A stretch of 64,000 nucleotides of DNA from Marinobacter denitrificans (GTDB taxonomy: Bacteria; Pseudomonadota; Gammaproteobacteria; Pseudomonadales; Oleiphilaceae): assembly GCF_008795955.1 (NCBI RefSeq), contig NZ_VMHN01000011.1, positions 83,517 through 147,516 of the forward strand, read 5' to 3'. The notes under the pieces are model-generated. The model ran no database searches. It saw only the letters and a program-made list of their open reading frames with translations, and had not been told where the DNA came from. Positions 1 through 7,815 of this stretch are shown here, in pieces; the first letter of the stretch is position 1; every line of letters begins with the position of its first letter. The position numbers and the translations under genes are program-made.

Positions 1-148
1 GGCACATACAGGTTCCACAAGCTCCATCACGACAGTCGAGCGGAATATTGATTCCAAATCGGTACGCAGCGTCCGCCACCGTCTCCATTGGCAAGGTTGT
101 AATAAATCGAGTGACGCCGTCCTCAAAATTTAACGCTACCTTGTACAT
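1..148 (-). CDS. benC: Benzoate dioxygenase reductase, ferredoxin N-terminus (partial)
   Basis: Reading the minus strand from ATG at 148, 49 codons are visible before the window edge cuts the gene. The peptide starts MYKVALNFEDG and ends in CRDGACGTC, the loop that binds the [2Fe-2S] cluster of plant-type ferredoxins. In BenC-type reductases this domain is followed by FAD and NADH domains, which would lie outside the window. The protein would pass electrons from NADH to the BenAB oxygenase in the cytoplasm. It is third in an A-B-C gene order, 77 bp after benB. Reductases for 2-halobenzoate or anthranilate dioxygenases look alike, so the substrate is not fixed by this fragment. Confidence 0.85.
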   Translation of the reverse strand, partial: MYKVALNFEDGVTRFITTLPMETVADAAYRFGINIPLDCRDGACGTCMC

Positions 149-225
149 TATATATTGCCTTTACATCAAATGATTAACCGTAATAGACGACCGCGATAAG
201 CTCAGACCATAAGTTTTTAAATAAA

Positions 226-720
226 TTAAACATGATAGATATCAACTACATGATGTATATAGTCATTTTTTAATACGACTTTCTTTCTCGAGATTAAAAA
301 ATCCCCACCGTCATCTATGATTAAATCAACGAAAGTAACACCAAAATATGTATCCACTATATTATATCTAAAACTTTTTGTGATCCAGTTAAACCGAACA
401 TTACATACGTGGTTAGAACAGTCTACTACCTCAATATTGCTTATCGAATGAAGCGTCCTCGGAGCAGGCTCACTGCTTGCTCCCGATCGCTCGGTTTGGA
501 TACGAAAGACTCGATCTTCAAGGCCGTCACGATTTTCATAATACATCAGTGAAATTTCGTTCCTTGGGTTACTTGTAAGATCCCCATCATCATCCCAAGA
601 TGGCATCCAAAACTCGACATTTTTATCATAATGACCGAGCCAGCGCTCAAAATCTTGATCATCCAAGCAGCGAGCTTCAGAATACAAAAACTTGCAAATA
701 TTTTCATAATCAAAATTCAT
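226..720 (-). CDS. benB: Benzoate 1,2-dioxygenase small (beta) subunit
   Basis: A 164-residue ring-hydroxylating dioxygenase beta subunit (SnoaL/NTF2-like fold), which packs against the alpha subunit in an A3B3 oxygenase. Family-like blocks include FLYSEARCLDDQDFERWL, FWMPSWDDDGDL and LEDRVFRIQTERS, which strongly resemble BenB. An upstream ATG at 771 would overlap the end of benA by 32 bp. I prefer ATG 720 because GGAG lies 7 bp upstream and the product then matches the usual BenB length of about 165. It starts 19 bp after the benA stop, so the two are probably co-translated from one mRNA. Base composition is clearly more AT-rich than the transfer genes, consistent with separate acquisition. 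Confidence 0.88.
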   Translation of the reverse strand: MNFDYENICKFLYSEARCLDDQDFERWLGHYDKNVEFWMPSWDDDGDLTSNPRNEISLMYYENRDGLEDRVFRIQTERSGASSEPAPRTLHSISNIEVVDCSNHVCNVRFNWITKSFRYNIVDTYFGVTFVDLIIDDGGDFLISRKKVVLKNDYIHHVVDIYHV

Positions 721-739
721 ATCAGCTCTCCAAAGAGGT

Positions 740-2095
740 TCATTTTTTGTAAATAATTCGTCCTTCTTCATCAGGTATATTTTTTAAAGTATTAGCCCAA
801 TGCTTGTGTTGAACCACGAACAATCCTTCATCCTCACTTTTCGCACCACTTAGTAGAGGAAATAAACCAATATCTTTCGCTGCTTCATCCTGCCCCTCAA
901 TCCAATGCTTAGCCCCGCGGCTAAGATCATTCCAAGGTACTTCTGAAGCTAGAAAGCCCGCCTGGCATGAGCGAAATTGTTCTAAATCATCCGGCGTTGC
1001 CATACCAGAAGCATTAAAGAAGTCTTCATATTGTCGAATACGTCGATTACGTGAATTATCGCTTTCATTCTTAGGCGCAAAGCAATATATCGTTACTTCA
1101 GTTTTAGTCGGAGAGATTGGACGGAAGTGACGGATCTGAGTGCTCGTTTGATCCATCAAAAAAACATTTGGGTATATTCCCAAGTTCCTTATATTTGAAA
1201 TCATCCAATCGGCCCTGTTTTCACCGTACTTTCTGGATAAATCTTCTCGCTTTTCAGCCAATGGTCTATCTTCAGGATTTGGTACTTGCATCCATAATAG
1301 AATATGCCCATTCTCGAAAGCATAAAACCCTCCTTTTTGCTTATTCCAAGTGCTAAGGTCCAAACTTTTTGCATTGTCAGTAGATAGACCCTGTTTCCTT
1401 CTTGCAACTGCGGCAACATAATTCCAGTGTACAGCTGAAACATGGTATCCATCTGCACCATTTTCTGCCTGCATCTTCCAGTTGCCATCAAACGTATAGG
1501 TAGAAGCGCCTCGTAGAACCTCAATACCATCTTCCGATTGGTTGACGATCATATCGATTATTTTCGTAGATTCACCCAAATAATCACCTAACTCTTGCAC
1601 ATCAGGATTCAGGCTCCCAAAAAGGAATCCACGATAAGAATCGAACCTTGCAACTTTTTTGAGATTCAGATCTCCTTCACAGTTGAATGAATCTGGATAC
1701 CCCGAACCTTTTTCGTCCTTTACTTTCACCAGTTTCCCCGAATTATTAAAACTCCAGCCATGGAAGGGGCATGTCATGACCGATTTATTGCCTTTCTTTG
1801 TCCGACAGAGCATCGCTCCTCTGTGGGTACAGACATTGAGGAAGGCATTAAGGTTGCCGGTTTTATCTCGTGTTATAATAACCGGCTGTCGCCCGATATA
1901 GGTCGTAAAGAAATCATTATTATCTGGAATTTGGCTTTCGTGTGCAAGATATACCCAATTCCCTTCAAAAATATATTTCATTTCTAGTTCGAAAATTTCT
2001 TCATCAGTAAAGGCATCCCTCCTTAACTTATAGATACCTTTTTCCTGATCCGTAACAAGCATTGATTCGATTTTTTCTTTTATACGATGTGACAT
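740..2095 (-). CDS. benA: Benzoate 1,2-dioxygenase large (alpha) subunit
   Basis: A 451-residue Rieske non-haem iron oxygenase. It would dihydroxylate benzoate or a substituted benzoate to a cis-diol carboxylate, the first step toward catechol. The Rieske motif is complete (CTHRGAML then CPFHGW). The catalytic-iron segment ENGADGYHVSAVHWNY carries the expected Asp and two His. Close resemblance to BenA includes IFEGNWVYLAHESQIP and IGRQPVIITR. ATG 2095 is chosen over the in-frame ATG at 2110 because GTGAGG lies 6 bp before it. It is the first gene of the minus-strand benABC operon. CbdA (2-halobenzoate) and AntA are alternatives, and the sequence alone does not settle the substrate. Confidence 0.88.
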   Translation of the reverse strand: MSHRIKEKIESMLVTDQEKGIYKLRRDAFTDEEIFELEMKYIFEGNWVYLAHESQIPDNNDFFTTYIGRQPVIITRDKTGNLNAFLNVCTHRGAMLCRTKKGNKSVMTCPFHGWSFNNSGKLVKVKDEKGSGYPDSFNCEGDLNLKKVARFDSYRGFLFGSLNPDVQELGDYLGESTKIIDMIVNQSEDGIEVLRGASTYTFDGNWKMQAENGADGYHVSAVHWNYVAAVARRKQGLSTDNAKSLDLSTWNKQKGGFYAFENGHILLWMQVPNPEDRPLAEKREDLSRKYGENRADWMISNIRNLGIYPNVFLMDQTSTQIRHFRPISPTKTEVTIYCFAPKNESDNSRNRRIRQYEDFFNASGMATPDDLEQFRSCQAGFLASEVPWNDLSRGAKHWIEGQDEAAKDIGLFPLLSGAKSEDEGLFVVQHKHWANTLKNIPDEEGRIIYKK

Positions 2096-2371
2096 ATAAG
2101 ACCTCACCACTTCTCAATTGATAGAGAATACGCCATCTTTTATTTGACAACGTGCCAGGCTGCCAAGTCGATGTAAATATAAAAGGTCCCTTGCCTGCCA
2201 AGGTAAGGGACAAATACTCTACATCGAGACCAACAACAATGGCTCACTTAGATAGTCTCCGAATTAGTCTGGGATCGAAATCCGCAGGCTGCAATTATTA
2301 TCCCGTTACTGCACCTGAAACAATCATCAGCAGCCTGCGTGAGATCTTGGGCCCGGGTCCATTTCCCCCTC
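2096..2371. promoter_or_regulatory. benA upstream region with an 11-bp inverted repeat
   Basis: This gap between benA and the IS3-type element should hold the benA promoter on the minus strand. It contains a near-perfect inverted repeat at 2186-2211: arms GTCCCTTGCCT and AGGTAAGGGAC, one mismatch, 4-bp centre. This could be an activator or repressor site, but no ben regulator gene lies in the window. No convincing ORF is present on either strand. Confidence 0.35.
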
Positions 2372-2390
2372 TGTCAAGGTAGTTGGAACC
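2372..2390 (+). repeat. Left inverted repeat of the IS3-type element
   Basis: TGTCAAGGTAGTTGGAACC pairs with the right end at 4000-4018 with one mismatch (A/C at position 16). The match may extend outward by two bases (TC). Confidence 0.8.
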
Positions 2391-2440
2391 CCACCCGATG
2401 TTAGACTCTCTCAATGAAGTGGGGCGAGACAGAGGTTTTC

Positions 2441-2932
2441 ATGAAGTATTCACCGGAACGCCGAGAAGCCATTCTTCGCAAGTTACTGCCACCGAATAAT
2501 CGGCCTGTTGCCGAGGTGGCGGAAGAAGAAGGCATTTCAGACGCTACCTTGTACAACTGGCGCAGCGAAGCCCGGAAGAATGGTCAGCTATTGCCAGATC
2601 GCGGCTCAGACCCGGAAGGCTGGAGTTCCCGCGATAAGTTCAACGCCGTGCTTGAGACCGCCGCGCTGAGTGAGTCCGAGCTGGGCGAATACTGCCGCAA
2701 ACGTGGAATCTATCCTGAGCAGATCCGCCGTTGGCGTCAGAGCTGTGAAACCGCTAACGACCGCGATGAAAAGGTCGAAAAACGCTCCCGTGAGGCGGTC
2801 AAGCACGAGAAAAAGCGCACTCGCCAACTGGAACGTGAGCTGAAGCGCAAGGAAGCTGCACTGGCAGAAACCGCAGCCCTGCTGACCCTGCGAAAAAAGG
2901 CCCAGGCGATCTGGGGGGACGAGGACGACTGA
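2441..2932 (+). CDS. IS3-type transposase OrfA
   Basis: A 163-residue OrfA. The N-terminal helix-turn-helix (EVAEEEGISDATLYNWRSEA) should recognise the element ends. A second HTH-like stretch (YCRKRGIYPEQIRRW) and a long charged coiled coil (about residues 115-150) for oligomerisation follow. The start at ATG 2441 is chosen over ATG 2414 because AGAGG lies 5 bp upstream. It ends in TGA at 2932. A -1 shift at 2893-2899 would join it to OrfB to make the full transposase. Confidence 0.82.
   Translation: MKYSPERREAILRKLLPPNNRPVAEVAEEEGISDATLYNWRSEARKNGQLLPDRGSDPEGWSSRDKFNAVLETAALSESELGEYCRKRGIYPEQIRRWRQSCETANDRDEKVEKRSREAVKHEKKRTRQLERELKRKEAALAETAALLTLRKKAQAIWGDEDD
2893..2899 (+). other. Programmed -1 frameshift heptamer (A AAA AAG)
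   Basis: Within orfA the codons read CGA AAA AAG, giving the classic X XXY YYZ slippery heptamer. A -1 slip here moves ribosomes into the orfB frame, which stays open from this point through 3984. The frame contains no stop between 2899 and the first possible orfB start. Confidence 0.75.
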
Positions 2933-2958
2933 CCAGTGCCCTGGATCGCCAGTATGCC

Positions 2959-3984
2959 GTGCAGCTGGTCGATGAAGCGCGTACCGATGGTGCGCGTCTG
3001 AAAAGCGCCTGTGCCGAACTGGGTATTGGCACCAACACTTACCGCCGCTGGAAAGCCGGCGGTGAGGACGGCCGGCCCAGTGCGCCCAAACACACACCGA
3101 CTCATGCACTCACCGCCATGGAGAAAGCGATGATCCTGGCCGTTTGCCACCAGTCCGATTATGCCAGCCTGCCGCCGTCTCAGGTCGTGCCGCTGCTGAT
3201 GGACGACTATGGGTGGTACATCGCCTCGGAATCCTCGTTCTACCGCGTTCTGAGCGAGCACAACGAGAACCACCGCCGGGGTGCCCGACACTCCGGGCGA
3301 GTGGGCCCACCACGCCGTCATGAGGCCAGCCGACCGAACCAGGTCTGGTGCTGGGACGTGACCTACTTGAAGTCGACGGTCCGGGGCCGGTTCTTTTATC
3401 TGTACTTCATACTCGATGTCTACAGCCGCAAGATCGTCGGTGCCGAAGTATTCGACGCGGAAAACGCCGTCAACAGCGAAACCGTGTTGCGCAAAGCACT
3501 GTTACGCGAGGGCTGCGTGAACAACCCGCCGGTGGTGCATTCTGACAACGGCAGTCCCATGAAAGGCGGCACGCTACCGGCCACGTTCGAGAAGCTGGGT
3601 GTCACGCCCTCTTACAGTCGACCGCGTGTGTCCAATGACAACGCCTATATCGAGTCACTGTTCGGCACCACCAAGCAGCGCCCGGAATACCCGCCTGAGG
3701 GCTTTGAGAGCCTAGGACTGGCCCGTGACTGGGTGAGCACGTTCATCCGCTGGTACAACAACGAGCATCGTCACAGCGCGATCCGTTATGTGACGCCGGC
3801 CGATCGCCACGCCGGAAAGGAGGCAGACATCCTGGCGAGTCGAAAAATGACTTTGCTCAGAGCCAAGGAAAAGAATCCTGGACGTTGGTCCACTGGTATC
3901 CGCAACTGCGAACCGGTAGGAGCCGTGTGGCTAAACCCGCTACCCGAGGAGCAAACTGTTAAAGAGCAATGCGTGGCTCATTAG
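2959..3984 (+). CDS. IS3-type transposase OrfB, DDE catalytic subunit
   Basis: A 341-residue product if started at GTG 2959, but more likely made as an OrfAB fusion by frameshifting at 2893-2899. The integrase-core (rve) domain shows the DDE triad: Asp in CWDVTYLKS, Asp in VVHSDNGSPM, and Glu in NDNAYIESLFGTTK. The N-terminus holds another HTH (AELGIGTNTYRRWKAG). It performs cut or copy-out transposition of the surrounding element. No stop or frameshift breaks the catalytic domain. Confidence 0.88.
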   Translation: MQLVDEARTDGARLKSACAELGIGTNTYRRWKAGGEDGRPSAPKHTPTHALTAMEKAMILAVCHQSDYASLPPSQVVPLLMDDYGWYIASESSFYRVLSEHNENHRRGARHSGRVGPPRRHEASRPNQVWCWDVTYLKSTVRGRFFYLYFILDVYSRKIVGAEVFDAENAVNSETVLRKALLREGCVNNPPVVHSDNGSPMKGGTLPATFEKLGVTPSYSRPRVSNDNAYIESLFGTTKQRPEYPPEGFESLGLARDWVSTFIRWYNNEHRHSAIRYVTPADRHAGKEADILASRKMTLLRAKEKNPGRWSTGIRNCEPVGAVWLNPLPEEQTVKEQCVAH

Positions 3985-4018
3985 AGCCAAAATGAATCAG
4001 GTGCCAACTACCTTGACA

Positions 4019-4402
4019 GACGACGATTTTGAACCTGACCTGAATCAATGGGATGGACTCCTCCTCACCTCACCGGCATCTACGTGCCAAAATGGTGAGT
4101 GATTAGTCAACCATCATGAAGATGAGGAGAAGTGTAAACATCCCTGTTTTAGTTGCACCGCTCATTAGAGTTTCCTGCACGCTGGTGCTTCGCAAGGTAT
4201 TCCCAGGTGACAAGTCCTCTATTGGATCTTGGGCGCGCGAATGTTCGCTTTGTTTAAAGTGCGGACTACATTCCGGGGCCGGCTGCAACCTGCCAACGTA
4301 GAATGCCCAACCGCAACCCGTCTGTGCGACAGAGCGGTCATATCACAATGATGTGGCGGGTCTGGCTAACATTTTGGTATTACCAGGTTGCCAGTCATCA
4401 TT
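4019..4402. other. Non-coding gap between the IS and the nuclease operon
   Basis: About 380 bp with no convincing gene on either strand. Short ORFs here lack ribosome-binding sites and resemble nothing I know. The right end leads into the operator and promoter of the downstream operon. Confidence 0.5.
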
Positions 4403-4428
4403 ATAAGGTCACAGGGCCGTGACCTTTT
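4403..4428 (+). promoter_or_regulatory. Conjugation-regulon palindrome, copy 1 (nuclease operon)
   Basis: ATAAGGTCAC-AGGGCC-GTGACCTTTT, copy 1 of a five-copy 26-bp palindrome. A -10-like GATAGC begins 27 bp downstream (4455-4460). Transcription would then start after the ATG at 4441, so the next in-frame ATG at 4495 must be the start of the first gene. Confidence 0.75.
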
Positions 4429-4494
4429 AAACCCCATCTCATGCCGAAGCACTTGATAGCCTCTGGTTTTGCTTACCAACAGGACCATGCTTCC

Positions 4495-5907
4495 ATGTTC
4501 TCCACGAAACGTGCTTATCTGATTCTCTTGCTAGAAGGTCTCGCCAGCAGCGGTGTTCAAATGGTCACGATACGACAGACCGTCGCGTTCGTAGGCAGCT
4601 CGGTACTGTGCACGTCGATCATCATCAGTTGTTTCCTGGGTGCGTTGGCCCTTGGCTACTTCTTTGGCGGCAAGACCGCGACTGAAAAGTTTTCCCGGGC
4701 ACTGCTTTTCAACCTGGTTGGCGCCATCGCTTTGTTTGGTATTGGCCTCTCCTACCCCTTTGTCAGCATGTTTTTCCTGTCCATTGCCGATATCAGCTAT
4801 GGGCTGCCGATTCTGGGAAATCCCCTGGTCCACCTTCTCGCGTTCTGTTTGTTGGTCATGTCGCCATTGGTATTTTTGCTGGGGCAGACGGTCCCGCTGC
4901 TGTTGAACACGGCAGACCACGAGACTCGCAAAAGTGAAGCCGCAGGAAGCGCGACTGCGATCAGCACCGTGGGCAACGTTGTTGGGTGTCTTCTCACTTC
5001 ACTGGTGCTGATGTATTTCTTGGGCGTCGGCTATTCCATTCTGGTGAACTGCCTGATACTCAGCTTCTGTGTCTTGCTTGTGTTTCGTCCGGAAAAAACC
5101 GTCCTGAAGCCAATGCTGCTGAGCATCACAAGTCTGTCACTCGCGGTGGCGTTCGTCGCCAACGTCCGGATGCCAAACCAGCTTTTTGCCGCTACTACCC
5201 CATACAGCGACATCCGGGTCGAAGCCACAGACGGTGGTAAAAAGCTGGTGATCAACCGCAGCTCAGCTTCATTCATCGATGCTGAGACACGCCAGGGCTG
5301 GCCATACATTGAGATGATGAAATCGGCGATATTTGCAGACGACGTAGCTGGAAAAGACATCCTCGTGCTGGGCGCCGGCGGATTCACTCTGTCTGCCGAA
5401 GACACTAAAGGCGCAAACTTCACCTACCTGGACATCGATCCCATGCTGAAATCCGTGGCAGAGGGCGACTTTCTGGGCGAGCCCATCAAAGGAGACTTCA
5501 TTACCCAGGATGCAAGAGCATTCCTGCTCACCAATGAAAAGCGATGGGATGTCATTGTGGTTGATCTCTATACCAATGCGGCCACTATTCCCATGCACAC
5601 AGCCACCTTTGAATTTTTCAGCTTGGTGTCCGAGCGCCTGACCGGTAACGGTAAAGCCGTTCTGAATATTGCTGCCAATCCGCGGCTTACGGATCGGTAT
5701 TCCCAGACGATGGACAATACAGTCCGGCAGGCTTTCTCACGGTGTGTCACTGACATCACCAGCTATGACGACTCCCTGCAGAACCTGGTGTATTTGTGCG
5801 GAAAGCGGTCGTCCGGCGTGGACAGAGTTGCCCGTGCTTATTTTGATGATACAACAAGGGTAACCGTCGACGGATACCTGTCGGCACTTCATGGATCGGC
5901 GAGATAA
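4495..5907 (+). CDS. Membrane-embedded spermidine-synthase-like protein
   Basis: A 470-residue protein. About 220 N-terminal residues form six or seven membrane helices beginning with the conserved-looking LILLLEGLASSGVQM. A soluble domain with a spermidine-synthase/methyltransferase fold follows: nucleotide loop DILVLGAGGF, acidic strand FTYLDIDPML and WDVIVVDLYTN. This two-part layout is known in bacterial proteins annotated as fused MFS/spermidine synthase. Whether it makes polyamines is not established, and the substrate here is unknown. ATG 4495 is preferred over 4441 because the family motif starts there, AGGA lies upstream, and the predicted promoter lies between the two. It is first in an operon whose next gene starts 3 bp after its stop. 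Confidence 0.75.
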   Translation: MFSTKRAYLILLLEGLASSGVQMVTIRQTVAFVGSSVLCTSIIISCFLGALALGYFFGGKTATEKFSRALLFNLVGAIALFGIGLSYPFVSMFFLSIADISYGLPILGNPLVHLLAFCLLVMSPLVFLLGQTVPLLLNTADHETRKSEAAGSATAISTVGNVVGCLLTSLVLMYFLGVGYSILVNCLILSFCVLLVFRPEKTVLKPMLLSITSLSLAVAFVANVRMPNQLFAATTPYSDIRVEATDGGKKLVINRSSASFIDAETRQGWPYIEMMKSAIFADDVAGKDILVLGAGGFTLSAEDTKGANFTYLDIDPMLKSVAEGDFLGEPIKGDFITQDARAFLLTNEKRWDVIVVDLYTNAATIPMHTATFEFFSLVSERLTGNGKAVLNIAANPRLTDRYSQTMDNTVRQAFSRCVTDITSYDDSLQNLVYLCGKRSSGVDRVARAYFDDTTRVTVDGYLSALHGSAR

Positions 5908-5910
5908 GCG

Positions 5911-6345
5911 ATGCGCCACGATAAATCAAAGAGAAAATCCGAGTGGATTTCAGCCTCAGACGTAGGCCGGAGCGAGTTTTGCCCGAATTCAGTCGCACTG
6001 AAATACGCCGGCGCCAAACCTTCGCGAAGGGCCGTAGCCGCTCAGGATCGGGGCAATCTGAAGCACGAGCAGTTCAATCGCCAGATCAGCACAGACAAAC
6101 GCTGTTACGTGGCCTCTTACCTTTACGGAATGGAGGATCAGCGCACGGAAACTCTCCGCCAGTTTCGTGACAACACACTGGATTACATGCCCGGCGGCCG
6201 GATCCTGATTGCAGTCTATTACCGGCTGTCTCCGATGGTCATCGAAATCAGCAAAAGGTCTTCCTGGATTGACCTGCTGCTGAGGCGGATCGTGGACAGG
6301 CTTGTTCTGTGGGTTGAACTGCGAGGAAAAAGCCATGATTCATGA
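5911..6345 (+). CDS. Small protein with Cas4-like N-terminus and CFI-box C-terminus
   Basis: A 144-residue protein with two recognisable parts. Residues 13-30 (ISASDVGRSEFCPNSVAL) resemble the opening of Cas4/AddB-type nucleases, where one cysteine (here C24) completes an Fe-S cluster. Residues 65-112 match the CFI-box C-terminal domain: CYVASYLYG, then LRQFRDNTL, then AVYYRLSP. It has no PD-(D/E)XK catalytic residues of its own. It lies 3 bp after the spermidine-synthase-like gene and overlaps the next gene by 11 bp, so the three are almost certainly co-translated. I infer it may supply the missing N-terminal cysteine to the downstream nuclease. CFI-box function is unknown to me. Confidence 0.65.
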   Translation: MRHDKSKRKSEWISASDVGRSEFCPNSVALKYAGAKPSRRAVAAQDRGNLKHEQFNRQISTDKRCYVASYLYGMEDQRTETLRQFRDNTLDYMPGGRILIAVYYRLSPMVIEISKRSSWIDLLLRRIVDRLVLWVELRGKSHDS

Positions 6346-6844
6346 GCTGCTCATTTTTATCGCGGTAGTGGCTGTACTGGTCATCGTTTGGCGACGGCGC
6401 CGTAACAGCCTCGTTGACGAGCTGGGCATTGAGGGCGACTTGATATGGATCGACGACGGCCGCCACACCAAACCCTTCTTCAATGGAGCCTTCAAGGTCT
6501 TTGGGAAGCCGGATGCGCTGTATCGGACTCGCACCGGTGTTCTTTCTGTTGAGTACAAGAGCCGAAACGGTCCAGTGTTTGAGAGCGATGTCACCCAAGC
6601 CTTTTGCGCGGCCCTGGCTGCCCGGGGAGATGGGTACAGGGTGAATCAGGTTCTGATCAAGACCTCCGCCATTCAGGAAGTGTTTAAGCTTCCTTCTTCC
6701 GACAAGGCGTTGTTCGATCGGATTCAGCCCGCCGTCGTCCATGCCCGACAAGCAAAGTTCGGTCATGCGGTACCGAGCCGGCCCGAGCTTAAGAAATGTC
6801 GCAGCTGTGGCTTCCGCGGGGACTGCGACGATTCGGCAGCCTGA
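6335..6844 (+). CDS. Membrane-anchored Cas4-like PD-(D/E)XK nuclease
   Basis: A 169-residue protein. One N-terminal membrane helix (residues 4-19) is followed by an arginine patch (WRRRRN), suggesting N-out/C-in topology with the nuclease in the cytoplasm. The nuclease core has D60 (FGKPDALY), the E73-x-K75 pair (SVEYKSR) and Q88 (DVTQAF), as in the Cas4/RecB group. The C-terminus has three cysteines, C155, C158 and C164 (CRSCGFRGDC), matching the three C-terminal Fe-S ligands of Cas4. The fourth, normally N-terminal, is absent here but present in the preceding gene. Start ATG 6335 has GAGG 8 bp upstream. Confidence 0.7.
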   Translation: MIHELLIFIAVVAVLVIVWRRRRNSLVDELGIEGDLIWIDDGRHTKPFFNGAFKVFGKPDALYRTRTGVLSVEYKSRNGPVFESDVTQAFCAALAARGDGYRVNQVLIKTSAIQEVFKLPSSDKALFDRIQPAVVHARQAKFGHAVPSRPELKKCRSCGFRGDCDDSAA

Positions 6845-7051
6845 ACCCGAGAAAAAGAGGTGCAGCTCTCAAAATCGCTGAGGAAATTCGTTCAACATCA
6901 GGTTAATTGATAGCAGATACCTTTAGTCAGGGTGATCCCGCCAATAACCGTCGCGACTTTGCCCTCAACGTTAATCTTAACTCCAACTATCAATAGCGAG
7001 AAGTTGATAGCTTCAGGGAAGCAGTGGTTCTGAATTTCAAGGGAAGGACTG

Positions 7052-7531
7052 ATGAAACGATTACTCACCTCAAGCTTGCTTGCCTGCTGTTTGATTGCGC
7101 CAATAGCCCAGGCCAGTAATTGCCAGGTTCATTTCACGATCGTGGATGGCAATGTCCAGAGGGCACTAACCATTGGATCAACACTCCCTCAGTGACAAGC
7201 CCGCGAGCAGATGTGCGAACGGCTAAATTCGTTCGGTGGTGCGATCAACGTTGCGGGCGGATTCTCCACGGGAGCGGGCACAGTCTCGTACTTCGTCCAT
7301 TTGACCGTCGGCGAACGAGTGACTGGTTTCAGCATTCCCGACCATGGCATCAATTTCGTCATGTCAGGACGTTTTCCCGACGCGAAAACGGAATCCGAAC
7401 TCATAGGCATCGCAATCCCAGCGTTCAGAGGTACAACAAAAAAGCTGCTACAAAACTGGTACGAATCGGGAGGGTTTGAAAAGGCTGTTGAAGCGTTTTT
7501 GAATAGCCGAAACATACTCAATCGACGCTGA
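7052..7531 (+). pseudogene. Secreted small protein gene interrupted by an in-frame TGA
   Basis: ATG 7052 with GGAAGG 7 bp upstream opens a signal peptide (MKRLLTSSLLACCLIAPIAQ, then AS) and a mature region starting SNCQVHFTIVDG. The frame meets TGA at 7193-7195 after 47 codons. It then continues open in the same frame to 7531 (QMCERLNSFGGAINVAGGF to NSRNILNRR). Read through, it would be a 159-codon periplasmic protein with a Cys pair. I do not recognise the family. A single nonsense change (for example from TGG or CGA) is the simplest reading. No selenocysteine machinery or SECIS-like element is evident. Confidence 0.6.
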
Positions 7532-7575
7532 AACAATGGAAAATAAGAGGCCATCAACTCCGTTGAGCTACAAGC

Positions 7576-7815
7576 TCATGACAATACCAATTGTCGTTTT
7601 CGCCGGGCCTCAAGTTCTGACCAGCTGGTATTCAATCTCATCGCAATGGCATTGAATTCACCAACTGTCCTCACGTCCCTCAATTTGATTTGGAGTCCGC
7701 ACCTGTCAGATGGGTAGTCACGATCCTCATTGATCGTGGCAACGCCCAGTGCAATTTCAATCGCCCAGGCGAGCTCGGACTTGTCGGAACAGGTGCTGAT
7801 CAACAGAGGTGACAT
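7576..7815 (-). CDS. Hypothetical 79-residue protein coupled to the lipoprotein gene
   Basis: The ATG at 7815 overlaps the stop of the upstream lipoprotein gene in a TGATG arrangement, a strong sign of translational coupling. The product (MSPLLISTCSDKSELAWAI to ARRKRQLVLS) is small, mixed in charge, with no signal peptide, membrane helix or recognisable motif. I cannot assign a function. It could be a partner of the lipoprotein, and the support is the coupling rather than homology. Confidence 0.5.
   Translation of the reverse strand: MSPLLISTCSDKSELAWAIEIALGVATINEDRDYPSDRCGLQIKLRDVRTVGEFNAIAMRLNTSWSELEARRKRQLVLS

Larger units (their letters stand above)
2372..4018 (+). mobile_element. IS3-type insertion sequence, 1647 bp
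   Basis: Bounded by inverted repeats TGTCAAGGTAGTTGGAACC (2372-2390) and the complement of GGTGCCAACTACCTTGACA (4000-4018), matching at 18 of 19 positions. It encodes overlapping orfA and orfB in different frames with a canonical -1 slippery heptamer between them, the arrangement of the IS3 family. Both frames are intact, so the element looks functional. I see no target-site duplication at the outer edges (left flank CCCCCTC, right flank GACGACG). The insertion may therefore be old, may have rearranged its flank, or the boundary may be off by a base or two. Confidence 0.85.

Noticed and set aside
2606..3321. Long minus-strand ORFs opposite the IS3 transposase
   Set aside because: They mirror the transposase codons in GC-rich DNA, have no ribosome-binding sites and resemble no protein.
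2372..4018. Target-site duplication for the IS3-type element
   Set aside because: Flanks CCCCCTC and GACGACG do not match, even if the ends are moved by two bases.
5911..6844. Evidence for a CRISPR adaptation module because of Cas4-like motifs
   Set aside because: No cas1, cas2 or repeat array occurs in the window, and the nuclease is membrane-anchored and in a transfer regulon.
7193..7195. TGA as selenocysteine
   Set aside because: No selenocysteine genes, no clear stem-loop after the codon and no known selenoprotein family. A nonsense mutation is simpler.
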